Below, piece after piece: positions 23,778 through 32,256 of a DNA stretch of 64,000 nt. The notes beneath the pieces are model-generated. The model worked only from the letters and a program-made list of their open reading frames with translations. It was not told the DNA's origin and made no database searches. Position numbers and translations under genes: made by a program. This DNA is from RGIG3528 sp045629005. Lineage in GTDB: Bacteria; Bacillota; Clostridia; Lachnospirales; Lachnospiraceae. Location of the stretch: the NCBI GenBank assembly GCA_045629005.1, contig JAZQQJ010000087.1, positions 10,612 to 74,611 of the forward strand, in the 5' to 3' direction. Each line of letters starts with the position of its first letter. Positions within the stretch are counted from its first letter, which is position 1.

Positions 23778-24920
23778 TTATTTAAAGATTCCTTTTTTCT
23801 TTCCCTTGCCGGTAGTAGTGCCGTCGTCAGAAGGACCGAATGTCTTTTCAAAAGCTTCAAGAAGTTCTCTCTGCTCTTTTGTAAGAGAGTTCGGAACCTG
23901 AACAACAAGGTTTACATACAAGTCACCACGGCTCTGTGCATTTCTGAGGCTCGGAACACCTTTGCCACGGAAACGTACACGTGTGCCTGTCTGTGTGCCC
24001 GGAGTAACGGTGTACATAATGTCTCCGTCAATGGTGGTAATCTTCATGTCGCCGCCAAGAGCAGCTTTAGTGAAAGGAAGGGGAACTTCCGCATAAAGGT
24101 CCATGCCGTCTCTTTTGAAGATATCATGTGCCTTTACTCTGACTTCTACGAGAAGGTCTCCTCTCGGTCCGCCATTTGTTCCCGGCTCACCCTGTCCGGA
24201 AAGTCTCATGCTCTGTCCATCGTCAATACCTGCAGGTATGTCGACTTCTATTGTCTTCTTTCTGGAAACATAGCCCTCGCCATAGCAGTTTGAGCATTTT
24301 TCCTTAATGATTTTACCTGTACCGCGGCACTGAGGACAAGCCTGCACGCTCTGAGTCATACCAAAGAGTGACTGGCGTTGGAAAACAACCTGTCCTTTAC
24401 CACCACACTGAGAACACGTCTGAGGTGTAGTTCCCTTCTTTGCACCGGAACCGTTACACTCTGGGCATTCCTCTTTTGCATTGATGTTAAGCTCTTTCTT
24501 TGTACCGAAAACAGCCTCATCAAATGTAATGGTAATACCTGTGCGAATGCTTGCGCCCTTCTGCGGGCCTGTGTAGTTCCTTCTGGAACCGCCACCCATT
24601 CCGAAAAGATCTCCGAAAATGTCTCCGAAGCTGGAGAAAATGTCGTTAATGTCAGAGAAGCCTGAGAAGCCTGCTCCACCGCCACCGCCATTCTCGAACG
24701 CAGCATGACCGAAGCGGTCGTACTGTGCTCTCTTGTCGGGATCCGAAAGAACACCATACGCCTCGGAAGCCTCCTTAAACTTGGCTTCTGCTTCCTTATC
24801 GCCGGGGTTTACATCGGGATGGTACTTTTTTGCAAGTACTCTGTATGCCTTTTTAAGTTCATCATCCGAGGCGCCCTTTTGAACACCGAGCACCTCGTAA
24901 TAGTCACGTTTGTCTGCCAT
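23778..24920 (-). CDS. dnaJ: Chaperone DnaJ
   Basis: This 380-residue Hsp40 co-chaperone stimulates DnaK ATPase. The J domain (1-70) carries the HPD motif in 'KKYHPDVNPGDKEA'. A Gly/Phe-rich region (about 75-115) follows. The zinc-binding domain has four CxxCxGxG repeats (about 145-215), for example 'CPECNGSGAKKG' and 'CSNCYGEGYVSR'. The C-terminal substrate-binding part has 'GDLYVNLVVQVP'. It is a full-length type I DnaJ, immediately downstream of dnaK and last in the HrcA-controlled operon. Confidence 0.97.
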   Translation of the reverse strand: MADKRDYYEVLGVQKGASDDELKKAYRVLAKKYHPDVNPGDKEAEAKFKEASEAYGVLSDPDKRAQYDRFGHAAFENGGGGGAGFSGFSDINDIFSSFGDIFGDLFGMGGGSRRNYTGPQKGASIRTGITITFDEAVFGTKKELNINAKEECPECNGSGAKKGTTPQTCSQCGGKGQVVFQRQSLFGMTQSVQACPQCRGTGKIIKEKCSNCYGEGYVSRKKTIEVDIPAGIDDGQSMRLSGQGEPGTNGGPRGDLLVEVRVKAHDIFKRDGMDLYAEVPLPFTKAALGGDMKITTIDGDIMYTVTPGTQTGTRVRFRGKGVPSLRNAQSRGDLYVNLVVQVPNSLTKEQRELLEAFEKTFGPSDDGTTTGKGKKKGIFK

Positions 24921-24922
24921 TT

Positions 24923-26806
24923 TTATACTTCTCTGAAGTCTCCGTCTACAACGTCGTCGTTATTTGATGAGCCTGCATTGCCTGCATCCTGGTAGCCGCC
25001 CATGCCGCTCATATCAGGTCCGGGACCTGCCTGGCCTGCGCCCTGCTGTGACTCGTAAAGCTTTGAGAAGAGTGTCTGTGCGGACTCCATAAGCTTTTCC
25101 TTTGCAGCCTTGAGATCGTTAACTTCGTTCTCGCTCATAACTTCAGGATTTGCCTTGTTTACGAGGTCCTTAAGTCTGTCAAGGTCAGCCTGTACATTTG
25201 CCTTATCAGCATCTGTAAGCTTGTCGCCGACTTCCTTCATTGTCTTCTCTGTCTGGAATACGAGAGAATCGCAGTCGTTCTTTGTATCAACAGCTTCTTT
25301 TCTCTTCTTATCCTGAGCTTCGTACTCAGCTGCTTCCTTAACAGCCTTCTCGATATCTGCATCGGAAAGGTTTGTGCCGGCAGTAATTGTGATATGCTGC
25401 TCCTTGCCTGTTCCGAGATCCTTTGCGGATACGTTTACGATACCGTTTGCATCGATATCGAATGTAACTTCAATCTGCGGTACTCCTCTGGGAGCTGCAG
25501 GGATGCCGTCGAGTCTGAACTGGCCGAGAGACTTGTTATCCTTTGCGAACTGTCTCTCACCCTGTACAACATTAATGTCAACGGCTGTCTGGCCATCGGC
25601 TGCTGTAGAGAATACCTGGCTCTTCTTTGTAGGAATTGTTGTATTCTTCTCGATGAGGTGTGTAGCAACGCCACCGAGTGTCTCGATTGAAAGTGTAAGA
25701 GGTGTAACATCAAGAAGAAGGATGTCACCTGCGCCTGCTTCGCCTGCAAGCTTACCACCCTGGATGGATGCGCCGATAGCAACGCACTCGTCGGGGTTAA
25801 GAGTCTTGGAAGGCTCCTGACCTGTCATCTGCTTAACGAGGTCCTGAACAGCAGGAATACGTGTGGAACCACCTACAAGGAGAACCTTGGAGAGGTCTGA
25901 TGCTGTAAGGCCTGCATCTCTTAATGCTGTCTGAACGGGAACTCTTGTAGCCTCTACAAGGTCATGTGTGAGCTCATCGAACTTAGCACGTGTAAGATTG
26001 ATATCGAGGTGCTTGGGACCTTCTGCTGTAGCTGTGATGAAAGGAAGGTTAACGTTTGTCTGTGTCTGTGTTGAAAGCTCCTTCTTAGCCTTCTCAGCTG
26101 CTTCTTTAAGTCTCTGAACAGCCATCTTATCAAGTGAAAGATCAACGCCCTCTGTACGCTTGAACTCATCGATGAAGAAACGCATTACTCTGTCGTCGAA
26201 ATCATCACCGCCGAGTCTGTTGTTACCTGCTGTAGCAAGAACTTCGATAACGCCGTCACCTATATCGATAACGGAAACATCGAACGTACCCCCGCCGAGG
26301 TCGTAAACCATAATCTTCTGCTCTTTTTCGTTATCAAGGCCATATGCAAGAGCTGCTGCTGTAGGCTCGTTGATGATACGCTTAACATCAAGACCTGCAA
26401 TCTTACCTGCATCCTTTGTAGCCTGACGCTGTGCATCGTTGAAGTATGCGGGAACTGTAATAACAGCTTCTGTAACCTTCTCGCCAAGATAGCTTTCTGC
26501 ATCTGCCTTCATCTTCTGAAGGATCATAGCTGAAATTTCCTGAGGGGAGTATTTCTTGTCATCGATGGCAATACGGAAATCTGTACCCATATGTCTCTTG
26601 ATGGAAGAAATTGTCTTCTCGGAGTTTGTAACTGCCTGACGTCTTGCGGAATCACCGACGATTCTCTCGCCTGTCTTTGTGAATGCAACAACAGAAGGTG
26701 TTGTTCTTCCGCCATCGGGGTTTGTGATAACTACAGGCTTGCCGCCTTCCATAACGGCTACGCATGAGTTTGTTGTACCTAAGTCAATACCAATAATCTT
26801 TCCCAT
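24923..26806 (-). CDS. dnaK: Chaperone DnaK (Hsp70)
   Basis: This 627-residue Hsp70 has an N-terminal ATPase domain starting 'GKIIGIDLGTTNSCVAVMEG', the phosphate loop 'VYDLGGGTFDVSVIDIGDG', and the adenosine site 'LLVGGSTRIPAVQ'. The substrate-binding domain begins around residue 360 ('LLDVTPLTLSIETLGG'). A helical lid and a Gly/Ala/Asn-rich tail end in an acidic 'VVDGDFREV'. The Gram-positive form lacks the 24-residue insertion of proteobacterial DnaK. It sits between grpE and dnaJ. Confidence 0.98.
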   Translation of the reverse strand: MGKIIGIDLGTTNSCVAVMEGGKPVVITNPDGGRTTPSVVAFTKTGERIVGDSARRQAVTNSEKTISSIKRHMGTDFRIAIDDKKYSPQEISAMILQKMKADAESYLGEKVTEAVITVPAYFNDAQRQATKDAGKIAGLDVKRIINEPTAAALAYGLDNEKEQKIMVYDLGGGTFDVSVIDIGDGVIEVLATAGNNRLGGDDFDDRVMRFFIDEFKRTEGVDLSLDKMAVQRLKEAAEKAKKELSTQTQTNVNLPFITATAEGPKHLDINLTRAKFDELTHDLVEATRVPVQTALRDAGLTASDLSKVLLVGGSTRIPAVQDLVKQMTGQEPSKTLNPDECVAIGASIQGGKLAGEAGAGDILLLDVTPLTLSIETLGGVATHLIEKNTTIPTKKSQVFSTAADGQTAVDINVVQGERQFAKDNKSLGQFRLDGIPAAPRGVPQIEVTFDIDANGIVNVSAKDLGTGKEQHITITAGTNLSDADIEKAVKEAAEYEAQDKKRKEAVDTKNDCDSLVFQTEKTMKEVGDKLTDADKANVQADLDRLKDLVNKANPEVMSENEVNDLKAAKEKLMESAQTLFSKLYESQQGAGQAGPGPDMSGMGGYQDAGNAGSSNNDDVVDGDFREV

Positions 26807-26825
26807 TTTTTATATCCTCTCTTTC

Positions 26826-27500
26826 TTAATTGGCAACTTTTACCATCGCATATCTTACGTCGGTGTCTTTATATATATAGCCCTTCTGGAAAACTTCAAC
26901 GACTGTATTGTCGCCGACATTTTCGTCTTCCACATGCATAACCGCATTGTGTACTTCGGGGTTGAATTCCTGATTCAGTGCTTCGATTTCTTTAAGGCCC
27001 GCTGCCGTAAGTGCATCAACCATCTGCTTGTAGACCTTGTCCATACCTGTTGCAAAAGGTGCCTGCTTTTCCTCATCGGTAAGTGTTGCAAAACCTCTTT
27101 CGAAATTATCAAGTACCGGGAGAATCTTTTCTACGATGTCTCTTGCTCCCATGTCAAACATGGCGGACTTTTCTTTTTCTGTACGTTTACGATAGTTGTC
27201 AAACTCTGCCATCTGTCTCATGACTCTGTCATTAAGCTCGGCAATCTGTTCGTCACGCTTGTCTTTCTTTTCTTTCTTTTTGAAGAAGGACTTCTTTTCA
27301 TCCTCTTCAGGAGTATCCGATGCTTCTGAGTTTTCTGCGTTTTCAGATGTTTCCTGTGTTTCGTCAGCCGACGCTTCTGCATTATCGCCATCTGCTGTAT
27401 CAGCGTTCTCCGCGGCTTCCGATGCGGCCTTTTCCTCCTCTAAAGCTTCTTCGTTTACGGTGCCATCCTTGACCGTCTTTTCAAGATCCTTTGCGTTCAA
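26826..27500 (-). CDS. grpE: Nucleotide exchange factor GrpE
   Basis: This 224-residue protein releases ADP from DnaK. The N-terminal 85 residues are a disordered acidic/Ala-rich stretch, followed by a Lys-rich 'KKSFFKKKEKKDKRDEQ'. The long helix ('RVMRQMAEFDNYRKRTEKEK', about 107-126) and the beta domain ('PEVHNAVMHVEDENVGDNTV', about 180-199) are canonical. The probable start is the TTG at 27500, 9 bp after AAGGAG; no better ATG lies in the N-terminal region. Neighbours are hrcA upstream and dnaK downstream. Confidence 0.93.
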   Translation of the reverse strand: MNAKDLEKTVKDGTVNEEALEEEKAASEAAENADTADGDNAEASADETQETSENAENSEASDTPEEDEKKSFFKKKEKKDKRDEQIAELNDRVMRQMAEFDNYRKRTEKEKSAMFDMGARDIVEKILPVLDNFERGFATLTDEEKQAPFATGMDKVYKQMVDALTAAGLKEIEALNQEFNPEVHNAVMHVEDENVGDNTVVEVFQKGYIYKDTDVRYAMVKVAN

Positions 27501-27523
27501 TTTTGGGCGCTCCTTTCTCTTTG

Positions 27524-28549
27524 TTACTCTTTATCTTTCTTGAACAGATCATCAATCTGATTCTTGATTGTTGTAAGTGCGGATACAACCTTTTCATAGT
27601 CCATTCGCTTCGGACCGACGATACCGAACTTGCCGTACATGCCGTCTCCAAGCTCATATGTGGCTGTGACAACGGAGCAGTCCTTCATGGAATCGACCGT
27701 AACCTCATCACCGATGTAAACCTGAATGGGATTCTCGTTCTCATCGGTTTTCATAAGCTCTGCGAGCTCCTTCTTTTCTTCAAGTGCGTAAAGGATGTCG
27801 CCAACGTTATCGCCGCCTGTAAGCTCGGGGTACTTGAGGATGTTTGTTGCACCGCTTGTGTAAACCCTTACCTTGTCCTCTTCATTAAGTGCTTCGGCAA
27901 CGGCATCAAGCACTTCCGTAACGATGCTTCCGAAGCCTTCGGACTGCTTCTTCATGTTCTGGATGATTTCGAGGTTTATCTCGGAAAGATCCAGCCCCTG
28001 AAGATATGTATTAAGCATAAGGTTTATCTTTAAGGTTGTTTCCTTATCAAGTATTTCTTTTGTTTCAATGACTTTATTCTTAACGATGTTTCCTTCGATG
28101 AGGATAACAACGAGAAGTGACTGTTCATTAATCTCCGTAAGCTGTACGAACTTTACTTTACGGCTTCTGTACATGGGAGTCGTAACCATTGCCGTGTAGT
28201 TCGTATTGGTTGCAAGGAGCTTTGTTGCCTGCTCGAGGAGATTTTCCATCTTATCGGCCTTTTCAAGGAGCATCGTTTTCATTTCTTTAATCTCTGCGTC
28301 CTTGGACTCCATCATCTTGTCAACGTAGAGTCTGTAGCCCTTATCGGTAGGGATGCGTCCTGCGGATGTGTGGGGAGAAACGATGTAACCGAGTTCTTCA
28401 AGGTCACTCATCTCATTTCTGATGGTGGCTGAAGAAAGATTCAGGTCGGTGTATTTTGATATTGTACGTGAACCTACGGGCTCACCTGTGTCGAGGTAGT
28501 TACGAATGATTGCCTGAAGTATGGTCCATTTTCTTTCGTCTAAATCCAC
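27524..28549 (-). CDS. hrcA: Heat-shock repressor HrcA
   Basis: The start was set at the GTG 28549 (VDLDERKW), which follows GGAGGAG at about 7 bp. An upstream in-frame GTG lies inside the CIRCE operator and has no ribosome site. The 341-residue product matches the usual length. The N-terminal winged helix covers residues 1-75 ('DERKWTILQAIIRNYLDTG', 'SSATIRNEMSDLEELGYI', 'HTSAGRIPTDKGYRLYVD'). A central GAF-like dimer domain and a C-terminal 'YGKFGIVGPKRMDYEKVV' follow. It represses its own operon by binding the two CIRCE elements just upstream, with folding helped by GroEL. Confidence 0.95.
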   Translation of the reverse strand: MDLDERKWTILQAIIRNYLDTGEPVGSRTISKYTDLNLSSATIRNEMSDLEELGYIVSPHTSAGRIPTDKGYRLYVDKMMESKDAEIKEMKTMLLEKADKMENLLEQATKLLATNTNYTAMVTTPMYRSRKVKFVQLTEINEQSLLVVILIEGNIVKNKVIETKEILDKETTLKINLMLNTYLQGLDLSEINLEIIQNMKKQSEGFGSIVTEVLDAVAEALNEEDKVRVYTSGATNILKYPELTGGDNVGDILYALEEKKELAELMKTDENENPIQVYIGDEVTVDSMKDCSVVTATYELGDGMYGKFGIVGPKRMDYEKVVSALTTIKNQIDDLFKKDKE

Positions 28550-28587
28550 TGCCTGCTCCTCCGTTTCTGACTGTAAATCCCCATTCG

Positions 28588-28614
28588 TTAGCACTCAAAA
28601 TAGTCGAGTGCTAA
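28588..28614 (-). promoter_or_regulatory. CIRCE operator, downstream copy (perfect)
   Basis: TTAGCACTC-N9-GAGTGCTAA matches the CIRCE consensus exactly. It lies between the -10 box and the hrcA start, so HrcA bound here would block elongation or initiation. Confidence 0.97.
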
Positions 28615-28625
28615 TCGTCTGATAT

Positions 28626-28654
28626 AAAATAGCATTAGCACTCAACTTTGTCAA
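28626..28654 (-). promoter_or_regulatory. Sigma-A promoter of hrcA-grpE-dnaK-dnaJ
   Basis: A perfect -35 TTGACA (28649-28654) and a 17-bp spacer precede the -10 TATTTT (28626-28631). The -35 and spacer lie inside the upstream CIRCE element. Confidence 0.85.
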
Positions 28655-28661
28655 GTGCTAA
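28635..28661 (-). promoter_or_regulatory. CIRCE operator, upstream copy (one mismatch)
   Basis: TTAGCACTC-N9-AAGTGCTAA differs from the consensus at one base of the right arm. The mismatch is the base that completes the TTGACA -35 box on the minus strand, so the operator and promoter are interleaved. Confidence 0.93.
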
Positions 28662-28717
28662 TGCATACTTTTTTCTCTAATTTATGCGATTTTTATCGGT
28701 TATATTTTATGCACGCA

Positions 28718-30124
28718 TCAATGGCTGCCACGCCCTGTTTTTATATACTCATCGATGGCTGCCGCACCCTGTTTTCCTGCCTGCATGGCGAGGATTACGG
28801 TGGCTGCTCCGGTAACAGCGTCGCCGCCCGCAAATACACCTTCGCGCGTAGTTCTGCCGGTCTTTTCCTCAGCAACTATACAGCCGTGTCTGTCACTTTC
28901 AAGACCTTCCGTTGTCGATGTAATAAGCGGATTCGGACTCGTTCCGAGAGACATAATGACCGTATCAACATCTATAACAAAGTCTGAGCCTTCTTTAACT
29001 ACAGGACGTCTTCTGCCCGATGCATCAGGCTCACCAAGTTCCATCTCCACGCACTTGATGCCCTTTACCGAGCTGTTCTCGTCAACAAGAATTTCTGTGG
29101 GATTGGTGAGAAGTTTAAAGTTGATGCCTTCCTGCTTTGCATGCTCAACCTCTTCTTTTCTTGCCGGAAGCTCCGCCTCGGAACGTCTGTAAACGATATA
29201 AACCTCCGCACCGAGTCTGAGTGCTGTTCTTGCAGCATCCATCGCAACGTTTCCGCCACCAATGACAGCTACCTTTTTACCTTTGTAAATAGGTGTATCA
29301 TAGTCGTCTCTGAAGGCCTTCATAAGATTGTTTCTCGTAAGGAATTCATTTGCGGAAAATACACCGTTTGCGAGTTCTCCGGGAATTCCCATAAATTTCG
29401 GGAGACCTGCTCCGGAGCCGATAAATACAGCCTTAAAGTCCTCTTCCTCAAAAAGCTCGTCTATTGTAACCGACTTTCCGATGATTACATCCGTTTCAAT
29501 CTTAGCTCCAAGTTCTTTAACGTTTTCAATTTCGGACTTAACAACGGTGTCCTTAGGAAGTCTGAACTCGGGAATTCCGTAAACAAGAACACCTCCCGCT
29601 TCGTGAAGGGCCTCGAAGATTGTGACATCATAGCCCATTTTGCAAAGCTCACCCGCACACGTAAGACCTGAGGGGCCTGAGCCGATAATGGCGACTTTAA
29701 TTCCGTTCTTTACTGATGAATTTACAGGTTTTACACCGTTTTCACGTGCCCAATCCGCTGTAAAGCGCTCCAGCTTGCCTATGGAAACAGGCTCACCCTT
29801 AATGCCTCTTATGCACTTTGCTTCGCACTGAGACTCCTGAGGGCATACACGTCCGCAAATTGCGGGGAGTGCAGAATACCTGCTTATTTCATCGTATGCA
29901 CCCTTAATATTACCGTTTTCAATTTCTTTAATGAATGCCGGAATGTTTATTTCTACCGGGCACCCCGTCTGGCACTGGGGATTCTTGCACTTAAGACATC
30001 TTGATGCTTCTGCTGTGGCCTCCTCGAGATTATAGCCAAGACACACCTCATCAAAGTTTTTGGCACGGATAAGCGGCTCCTGCTCCCTTACCGGTATGCG
30101 TTTTAATTTATCCTGAACTTCCAT
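28718..30124 (-). CDS. nfnB: NfnB-type NADPH-dependent flavoprotein (GltA/GltD-like)
   Basis: This 468-residue protein has two N-terminal [4Fe-4S] cysteine sets ('CLKCKNPQCQTGCPVEI' near residue 42, 'CGRVCPQESQCEAKCIRG' near 92). Two dinucleotide-binding folds follow, an FAD site 'VAIIGSGPSGLTCAGEL' near 148 and an NADPH site 'VAVIGGGNVAMDAARTALR' near 290. It is often named glutamate synthase small subunit (gltA). The adjacent ferredoxin-reductase-like gene and the absence of a large GltB subunit point instead to NfnB of the electron-bifurcating NADH-dependent ferredoxin:NADP+ oxidoreductase. It starts 12 bp after its partner, with GGAGG before the ATG. Confidence 0.9.
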   Translation of the reverse strand: MEVQDKLKRIPVREQEPLIRAKNFDEVCLGYNLEEATAEASRCLKCKNPQCQTGCPVEINIPAFIKEIENGNIKGAYDEISRYSALPAICGRVCPQESQCEAKCIRGIKGEPVSIGKLERFTADWARENGVKPVNSSVKNGIKVAIIGSGPSGLTCAGELCKMGYDVTIFEALHEAGGVLVYGIPEFRLPKDTVVKSEIENVKELGAKIETDVIIGKSVTIDELFEEEDFKAVFIGSGAGLPKFMGIPGELANGVFSANEFLTRNNLMKAFRDDYDTPIYKGKKVAVIGGGNVAMDAARTALRLGAEVYIVYRRSEAELPARKEEVEHAKQEGINFKLLTNPTEILVDENSSVKGIKCVEMELGEPDASGRRRPVVKEGSDFVIDVDTVIMSLGTSPNPLITSTTEGLESDRHGCIVAEEKTGRTTREGVFAGGDAVTGAATVILAMQAGKQGAAAIDEYIKTGRGSH

Positions 30125-30136
30125 TTCGTCCTCCGA

Positions 30137-31018
30137 TTATTCACACTGTCCGCATCCGCCATGGTGCGTGCTGCCTTCTTTTTCACGAAGGATGGCTCTG
30201 CCCTCTTCCGTTTTGTAAAGCTGCTGTCTCTTCATTGCCGCATCGAAATCAACAAGATGTCCGTCAAACTCAGGTCCGTCAACACATGCAAACTTGATTT
30301 CATCACCGACAAGCACTCTGCATGCGCCGCACATGCCCGTTCCGTCAACCATAATGGGATTCAGGGAAACAACCGTCGGGATGCCAAGCTGCTTTGTAAG
30401 AATGCACGCGAACTTCATCATAATGAGCGGCCCTATAGCAATGGCAAGATCGTAACTCTTTTTTTCTTCGTTAATAAGATAATTCAGGCAGTCGTTGACA
30501 TTGCCCTTTCTGCCCATTGTACCGTCATCCGTTGTAACATATACATTTCCGGCTACCATTTTCATTTCTTCGGACAGAATAATGAGGCTTTCGTTTCGCG
30601 CACCGATAATTACATCTGCGTCCACTCCGTTTTCATGAAGCCACTTGACCTGAGGGTAAACGGGAGCCGTACCGACACCGCCTGCCATGAAAACAATCTT
30701 CTTTTTCTTAAGTTCGGAAATATCCTCGCTGCAAAGCTCGGAAGACTTTCCGAGAGGACCTACAAAATCCGCAAAAGCATCGCCCTTTTCGAACTTTGCC
30801 ATAAGCTGAGTAGAAGCACCGACAATCTGGAAAACTATTGTAACCGTACCCTTTTCCCTGTCATAATCGCATATGGTAAGCGGGATTCTCTCGCCCTTTT
30901 CATCAGCCCTGACTATAATAAATTGCCCCGGAAGGCAACGCTTTGCAACTCTCGGAGCCATAATATCCATAAGAACAATCTTATCGGAAAGCATCTCTTT
31001 TTTCAGTATTTCGAACAT
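30137..31018 (-). CDS. nfnA: NfnA-type sulfide/dihydroorotate dehydrogenase-like FAD/NAD-binding subunit
   Basis: The start was set at the ATG 31018 (MFEILKKE), with GAGGTGAT directly upstream. The 293-residue protein has an N-terminal FAD-binding barrel ('PGQFIIVRADEKGERIPLTI'), an NAD-binding domain ('KIVFMAGGVGTAPVYPQVKW' near residue 109), and a C-terminal [2Fe-2S] site ('GTGMCGACRVLVGDEIKFAC'). This matches NfnA, which splits NADPH electrons between NAD+ and ferredoxin together with NfnB. It is cytoplasmic. The C-terminus ends in a Gly/Cys-rich tail with a Cys three residues from the end. Confidence 0.9.
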   Translation of the reverse strand: MFEILKKEMLSDKIVLMDIMAPRVAKRCLPGQFIIVRADEKGERIPLTICDYDREKGTVTIVFQIVGASTQLMAKFEKGDAFADFVGPLGKSSELCSEDISELKKKKIVFMAGGVGTAPVYPQVKWLHENGVDADVIIGARNESLIILSEEMKMVAGNVYVTTDDGTMGRKGNVNDCLNYLINEEKKSYDLAIAIGPLIMMKFACILTKQLGIPTVVSLNPIMVDGTGMCGACRVLVGDEIKFACVDGPEFDGHLVDFDAAMKRQQLYKTEEGRAILREKEGSTHHGGCGQCE

Positions 31019-31155
31019 AATAATCACCTCGTGGATTAATGTGATGAGTTTAGCACTCCTCAAGATAAGTTTCAATAATCTTATTTTACCTCTTTACTTT
31101 ACTGTTGCAAAGTGTTAAAATCTAAACGTATGAAAGTTTCGGAGGTATTATTGAA

Positions 31156-31491
31156 ATGAGTATAAACATCAGAACACATGCCGTTGATTATCTGTTTGAT
31201 GCAATATTAAGCCTTGAAAACCGCGAAGAATGCTACTCCTTCTTTGAAGATATCTGTACAGTAAACGAAATCCTTTCCCTTGCGCAGCGTTTTGAAGTTG
31301 CCGCAATGCTTCGTTCAAAGAAAACATATCTCGAGATTGCAGAAAAGACAGGTGCTTCAACAGCAACCATCAGCCGTGTAAACCGTTCCCTTAACTATGG
31401 TAATGACGGTTACGACCTTGCATTCAGCAGAATTCCCGCCCTCCCAGCAGAGGATGACAAGGAAGCTCCCGACGAGCAGGAAGAAAAATAA
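31156..31491 (+). CDS. YerC/YecD family TrpR-related protein
   Basis: This 111-residue DNA-binding protein is of the TrpR-like YerC/YecD family. Helices run from 'YLFDAILSLENREECYSFFE' to 'VNEILSLAQRFEVAAMLRSK', and a helix-turn-helix lies at 'TYLEIAEKTGASTATISRVN' (about residues 57-76). The final 25 residues are acidic and Pro-rich. GGAGG lies 10 bp before the ATG. It is a stand-alone gene divergent from nfnAB, with its own terminator. Target genes are not known for most family members, and no trp gene is nearby. Confidence 0.93.
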   Translation: MSINIRTHAVDYLFDAILSLENREECYSFFEDICTVNEILSLAQRFEVAAMLRSKKTYLEIAEKTGASTATISRVNRSLNYGNDGYDLAFSRIPALPAEDDKEAPDEQEEK

Positions 31492-31514
31492 CATTATTCA
31501 AAAAACAGTTATTT

Positions 31515-31543
31515 AAAAAAGGGGTCAAAATGACCCCTTTTTT
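31515..31543. terminator. Bidirectional terminator after the YerC-type gene
   Basis: A stem of 13 bp (AAAAAAGGGGTCA / TGACCCCTTTTTT) has a 3-nt loop and flanking A and T tracts. It separates the YerC-type gene from the accessory island. Confidence 0.95.
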
Positions 31544-31656
31544 TAATAATCCATCTGCATTTTTAAATATCTTTTGATACCTTTATTTTTAAGCATAAGC
31601 GAAAAACAATGATTAGAATACTATAGCAGTGCCAATAATAGTATGTAGCGGTATCT

Positions 31657-32250
31657 TTAATGAATCGATAATCGTCTGATACAATCGAATATTGGTTTAT
31701 TGATGTCTATGCCTTTATCGCTGACGCCTTCAGTCCAATCATAAATGTCTACAAATAGTAATTTACTCCATTCAGATAAAAGCACATCTATTGATTCTGC
31801 TATTAGCAATCCGTGCAGATTGATACCGCTGTCAAAAACATCATGTTCATAAAACAGAATTTGATGTGTTCTGTCATCAAAACAAAATTTATCACCATTA
31901 GGAAAAAGAAAAACCGGAAACCAATGCCGAATATCTTCAATAACCTTATTCTGATTTTCAATAACATCTCTGTCAATTTCGCTTATTGCAAGGCAAAGCT
32001 TTTCGTGCTCATCAGTTAATTTGGGATAAGGAACAAAATGAACAAACCCTCTCATATGAGTAACCGAACTTTGCCAATATAGTTCGAAAGAGGCATATGT
32101 ATTATACAGTAACTTACTGTTTTCAGTAAGTTGATGATTGAACAGGTCAAATGAATAATCATTATTCTGTAATAAATATTCACATTTTTTGACCTGAATA
32201 ACATCCGATTTTTTATTTGTTGTTTCAATTAATTTCTTAAAATAATCCAT
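31657..32250 (-). CDS. Probable SMI1/KNR4 (SUKH)-like immunity protein
   Basis: This 197-residue acidic protein, AT-rich in its coding sequence, is encoded 6 bp after the toxin tip. 'VFLFPNGDKFCFDD' (about residues 112-125), 'ILFYEHDVFDSGINLHG' and 'SIDVLLSEWSKLLFVD' fit the SUKH fold pattern. In that fold a 'ffp-nGD-x-fc-D' strand precedes a helix with a conserved Trp. SUKH proteins neutralise cognate nuclease toxins in contact-dependent and RHS systems. Position directly after a toxin fragment supports this. The assignment is from motif pattern only, and other immunity folds remain possible. Confidence 0.6.
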   Translation of the reverse strand: MDYFKKLIETTNKKSDVIQVKKCEYLLQNNDYSFDLFNHQLTENSKLLYNTYASFELYWQSSVTHMRGFVHFVPYPKLTDEHEKLCLAISEIDRDVIENQNKVIEDIRHWFPVFLFPNGDKFCFDDRTHQILFYEHDVFDSGINLHGLLIAESIDVLLSEWSKLLFVDIYDWTEGVSDKGIDINKPIFDCIRRLSIH

Positions 32251-32256
32251 ATATTC

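Noticed and set aside
28718..30124. Glutamate synthase small subunit
   Set aside because: No large GltB subunit is present, and the adjacent NfnA-type gene fits the bifurcating enzyme better. The sequence alone does not fully exclude a glutamate synthase role.
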